Part shown: positions 39,369 through 41,420 of the stretch, one piece after another
Numbering within the stretch: the first letter of the stretch is position 1
Layout of the letters: each line of letters begins with the position of its first letter
Source: a bacterium
Lineage (GTDB): Bacteria > Bacillota > Clostridia > Oscillospirales > Acutalibacteraceae
DNA length: 41,420 nt
Reading direction: 5' to 3'
Assembly (NCBI GenBank): GCA_004560045.1
Contig: SFWF01000002.1
Span: 1-41,420 of the forward strand
Position numbers and translations under genes: made by a program
Notes under the pieces: generated by a model
Told to the model about the DNA's origin: nothing
What the model saw: only the letters and a program-made list of their open reading frames with translations
Database searches by the model: none

Positions 39369-41177
39369 ATGAAAAATATCGATTTTAGAAAAGTTAATAT
39401 CAATGACGGATTTTGGAAGGCCAAGCAGGATATGTGCAAGGAGGTTACGGCCAAGGCGGTATTCGACCGATTTACCGATACCTACCGTTTTGCCGCCCTT
39501 AAATGCACCTGGAAGGAGGGGGACGAGGAAAAGGCCAAGCCTCACTTTTTCTGGGATTCGGACGTTGCAAAATGGATCGAGGGCGTCGCTTATATTTTAG
39601 AGCGTTATCCTATGCCCGAGCTTGAAGCCGCCTGCGACGAGGCTATTGACGATATCGTTAAAAACGCCGACGAAAACGGATATTTTAACAGTTATTTCCT
39701 TATTTTCAGCGAGAAAAAGTTTTCTAACCGTGACCGTCACGAGCTTTACTGTCTCGGTCATCTTATTGAGGCGGCTATCGCTTATAAGCGTGCTACCGGC
39801 AAGGACAAGCTGCTTCGCGCTATGTGCAAATACACCGACTACGTTATAAAGGTATTTAAAGAGGAAAACTCGGCCGGCTTTGCCACCCCCGGTCACCCCG
39901 AGCTTGAGCTTGCCCTTATAAAGCTTTATAAGGAGACGGGGGAAAAGAAATATGCCGATCTTTCAAAGCACTTTATCGACCTTCACGGCGCAAACGACAA
40001 GGACGGAGACAGACTTTGGTGGGCGGCAAACGGAAACTATAATCAGGACGAAATGCCACTTCGCGCCAGAAGTACCGCCGACGGACACGCAGTTCGCGCC
40101 CTTTATCTTCTTTCGGGAATGGCCGACGTTGCGGCAGAATATAATGACAAAGAGCTTCTTGACGCCTGCAAGAGATGCTTTGATAATATCGCCTCCTCCC
40201 GTATGTATATAACGGGCGGCGTCGGCTCCTCCCCTCATGGCGAGGCCTTTACGGTGGACTACGACCTGCCCAACCGCACGGCATACACCGAGACCTGCGC
40301 CGCTATCGCCCTCGTATTCTTCTGTCACAGAATGTTTGAGGCGACGGGCGAAGCAAAGTATCAAGACGTTTTGGAACGAGCCCTTTATAACGGCGTTCTT
40401 TCGGGAATCTCCATGGACGGCAAAAGCTTTTTCTACGAAAACCCCTTGGCCATTGACCTCACCTTTAACGACGTTGACAAGGCGGTTACCGAAAAACGCA
40501 GATACCCCATTACTCAGAGACTTGAGGTCTTCGGATGCTCCTGCTGTCCTCCCAATATGGTCAGATTTATCCCATCGGTAGGAAATTACGTCTTCTCGGA
40601 GGATGAGGATACGGTTTATATAAATCAGTATATGGGCTGTGAGGCCGAGGTCGGCGGAGAGACCGTAAGAGTTAAGACCGCATATCCCGCAGACGGAGCC
40701 GTAAAGGTAGAATATACGGGCGGCAAAAAACTTGCTATTCGTATTCCCTACTGGTGTAAAAGCTTCAGTCTCAACTGTGAATATGAGCTGAAGAACGGAT
40801 ACGCTTATATAAATTCGGACAAGGCAGAGCTTAACCTTGATATGCCGGTAAGAGTTATCGCCGCAAACAGAAGGGTTCACGAAAACACGGGCAGGGTTGC
40901 CGTAATGCGCGGACCTGTGGTCTACTGCGCCGAGGGCGTTGACAACAAAGCAAATGTTCATTCGGTACTGCTTGACATTAGTGCCAAGTTCACCCTCGGT
41001 GAAGGAGAATTCTTACTTCCCGAGCTTAAAACGGTGGCTTACCTGCCTAAGGTCAGCGACGAGCTTTATTTTGAAGCGGGCGACGAGTTTACCGAAACGC
41101 CGCTAACCCTTATCCCCTACTATGCTTTTGCAAACCGAGGAGAAAGCGATATGATAGTTTGGATACCGAAGAAATAG
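39369..41177 (+). CDS. GH127 beta-L-arabinofuranosidase-type glycoside hydrolase (DUF1680)
   Basis: A 602-residue cytoplasmic enzyme (no signal peptide) of the family that removes beta-L-arabinofuranosyl units using a zinc-bound cysteine nucleophile. Residues Glu308 and Cys310 (YTETCAA) and Cys392-Cys393 (GCSCCPPN) match the zinc site of Bifidobacterium HypBA1 (Glu338, Cys340, Cys417, Cys418). Glu292 lies 16 residues before Glu308, just like its acid/base Glu322. An alpha/alpha barrel is followed by beta-rich C-terminal domains. TTTGGAG lies 8 nt before the ATG. It is divergent from the AraC regulator. The family also includes members with other activities, so the exact linkage is inferred. 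Confidence 0.93.
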   Translation: MKNIDFRKVNINDGFWKAKQDMCKEVTAKAVFDRFTDTYRFAALKCTWKEGDEEKAKPHFFWDSDVAKWIEGVAYILERYPMPELEAACDEAIDDIVKNADENGYFNSYFLIFSEKKFSNRDRHELYCLGHLIEAAIAYKRATGKDKLLRAMCKYTDYVIKVFKEENSAGFATPGHPELELALIKLYKETGEKKYADLSKHFIDLHGANDKDGDRLWWAANGNYNQDEMPLRARSTADGHAVRALYLLSGMADVAAEYNDKELLDACKRCFDNIASSRMYITGGVGSSPHGEAFTVDYDLPNRTAYTETCAAIALVFFCHRMFEATGEAKYQDVLERALYNGVLSGISMDGKSFFYENPLAIDLTFNDVDKAVTEKRRYPITQRLEVFGCSCCPPNMVRFIPSVGNYVFSEDEDTVYINQYMGCEAEVGGETVRVKTAYPADGAVKVEYTGGKKLAIRIPYWCKSFSLNCEYELKNGYAYINSDKAELNLDMPVRVIAANRRVHENTGRVAVMRGPVVYCAEGVDNKANVHSVLLDISAKFTLGEGEFLLPELKTVAYLPKVSDELYFEAGDEFTETPLTLIPYYAFANRGESDMIVWIPKK

Positions 41178-41218
41178 CGGCGGTGACATTTTTATCGTAG
41201 CCTTATATTGGGATATTT

Positions 41219-41318
41219 AGGGAAAGGGGAAATGGGAAAGGGGAAAGGTTAGGAAAAAGGGGCTGCGCAGTGGACAGTGGACAGTGGACAGTTGACAGTG
41301 AACAGTTGACAGTAACAG
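41219..41318. repeat. Two blocks of 7-bp tandem repeats
   Basis: Block one (41219-41246) holds four heptamers NGGGAAA. Block two (41268-41312) holds CAGTGGA three times, then CAGTTGA, CAGTGAA, CAGTTGA and a decayed CAGTAA/CAGTTT end (to 41318). Both have the same 7-bp period although their sequences differ. Confidence 0.8.
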
Positions 41319-41394
41319 TTTGAAAGTTGTATAGTAAAAAAGGACTGTTCAAAGAGTGAAAATATGGTAAAATATTTTCAGGAGAGTGAACGGG

Positions 41395-41420
41395 ATGAAA
41401 AAGCAAATGAATTACACAAA
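41395..41420 (+). CDS. Start of a gene cut by the window edge
   Basis: An ATG at 41395 opens a frame beginning MKKQMNYT, preceded by CAGGAG at a 10-nt distance and an AT-rich TAAAAT (41368-41373) that could be a -10 box. Only eight codons are visible, so nothing can be said about function. Confidence 0.45.

Noticed and set aside
41219..41318. CRISPR-like array
   Set aside because: The repeats are 7 bp with no spacers and no cas genes nearby; it is a simple tandem repeat.

Overview
The window reads as chromosome of a low- to mid-GC Gram-positive anaerobe of the Bacillota, most likely class Clostridia and perhaps a gut Oscillospirales/Ruminococcus-like lineage. The grounds are the DnaD + DnaI-type primosome pair, a single-chain pyruvate:ferredoxin oxidoreductase, a YmfF/YmfH-type M16 peptidase pair, AG-rich Shine-Dalgarno sites with some TTG and GTG starts, U-rich intrinsic terminators, cohesin/dockerin modules and a GH127 enzyme. 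The species is inferred from gene content only. I saw no tRNA, rRNA, CRISPR array, transposase or integrase.

Layout. 1-6036 (minus): an HtrA protease, then an operon of two M16 peptidases, lgt and folD. 6149-6417 (plus): a 53-residue membrane protein with its own consensus promoter and terminator. 6609-11571 (plus): an alpha-glucan operon (phosphorylase, GH13 enzyme, PHP-domain protein). 11592-15562 (minus): an AGCS symporter, then a PocR-AraC regulator, glutaminase and SfsA in one tight run. 15717-18473 (plus, divergent from that regulator): a TIM-barrel glycosidase-like protein of unknown function and an EamA/DMT transporter.

18480-22740 (plus) is a two-gene cassette: a secreted subtilase ending in a dockerin, and a membrane-anchored cohesin-like protein broken by one frameshift. 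A 24-bp near-perfect repeat of the transporter gene's 3' end flanks it, which suggests an insertion. Next, on the minus strand, is a roughly 185-nt structured RNA with a consensus promoter and a terminator; I do not recognise its family.

23084-28967 (minus): uxuA, uxuB, two xylose-isomerase-like TIM-barrel proteins and two Gfo/Idh/MocA oxidoreductases, which look like a hexuronate pathway joined to an oxidation/elimination sugar module. 29142-41177: trhA (minus), an Lrp/AsnC regulator, PFOR (minus), a lipoprotein, galE (minus), dnaD-dnaI, and an AraC regulator divergent from a GH127 beta-L-arabinofuranosidase. The window ends in heptamer repeats and the first codons of another gene.

Taken together, the region serves glycan and sugar-acid breakdown: storage glucan, galactose, arabinofuranoside, glucuronate/mannonate and possibly oxidised glycosides, feeding pyruvate oxidation through PFOR. 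The cohesin-dockerin protease pair, the structured RNA and the uxu-linked oxidoreductase/isomerase operon are the parts most worth following up.
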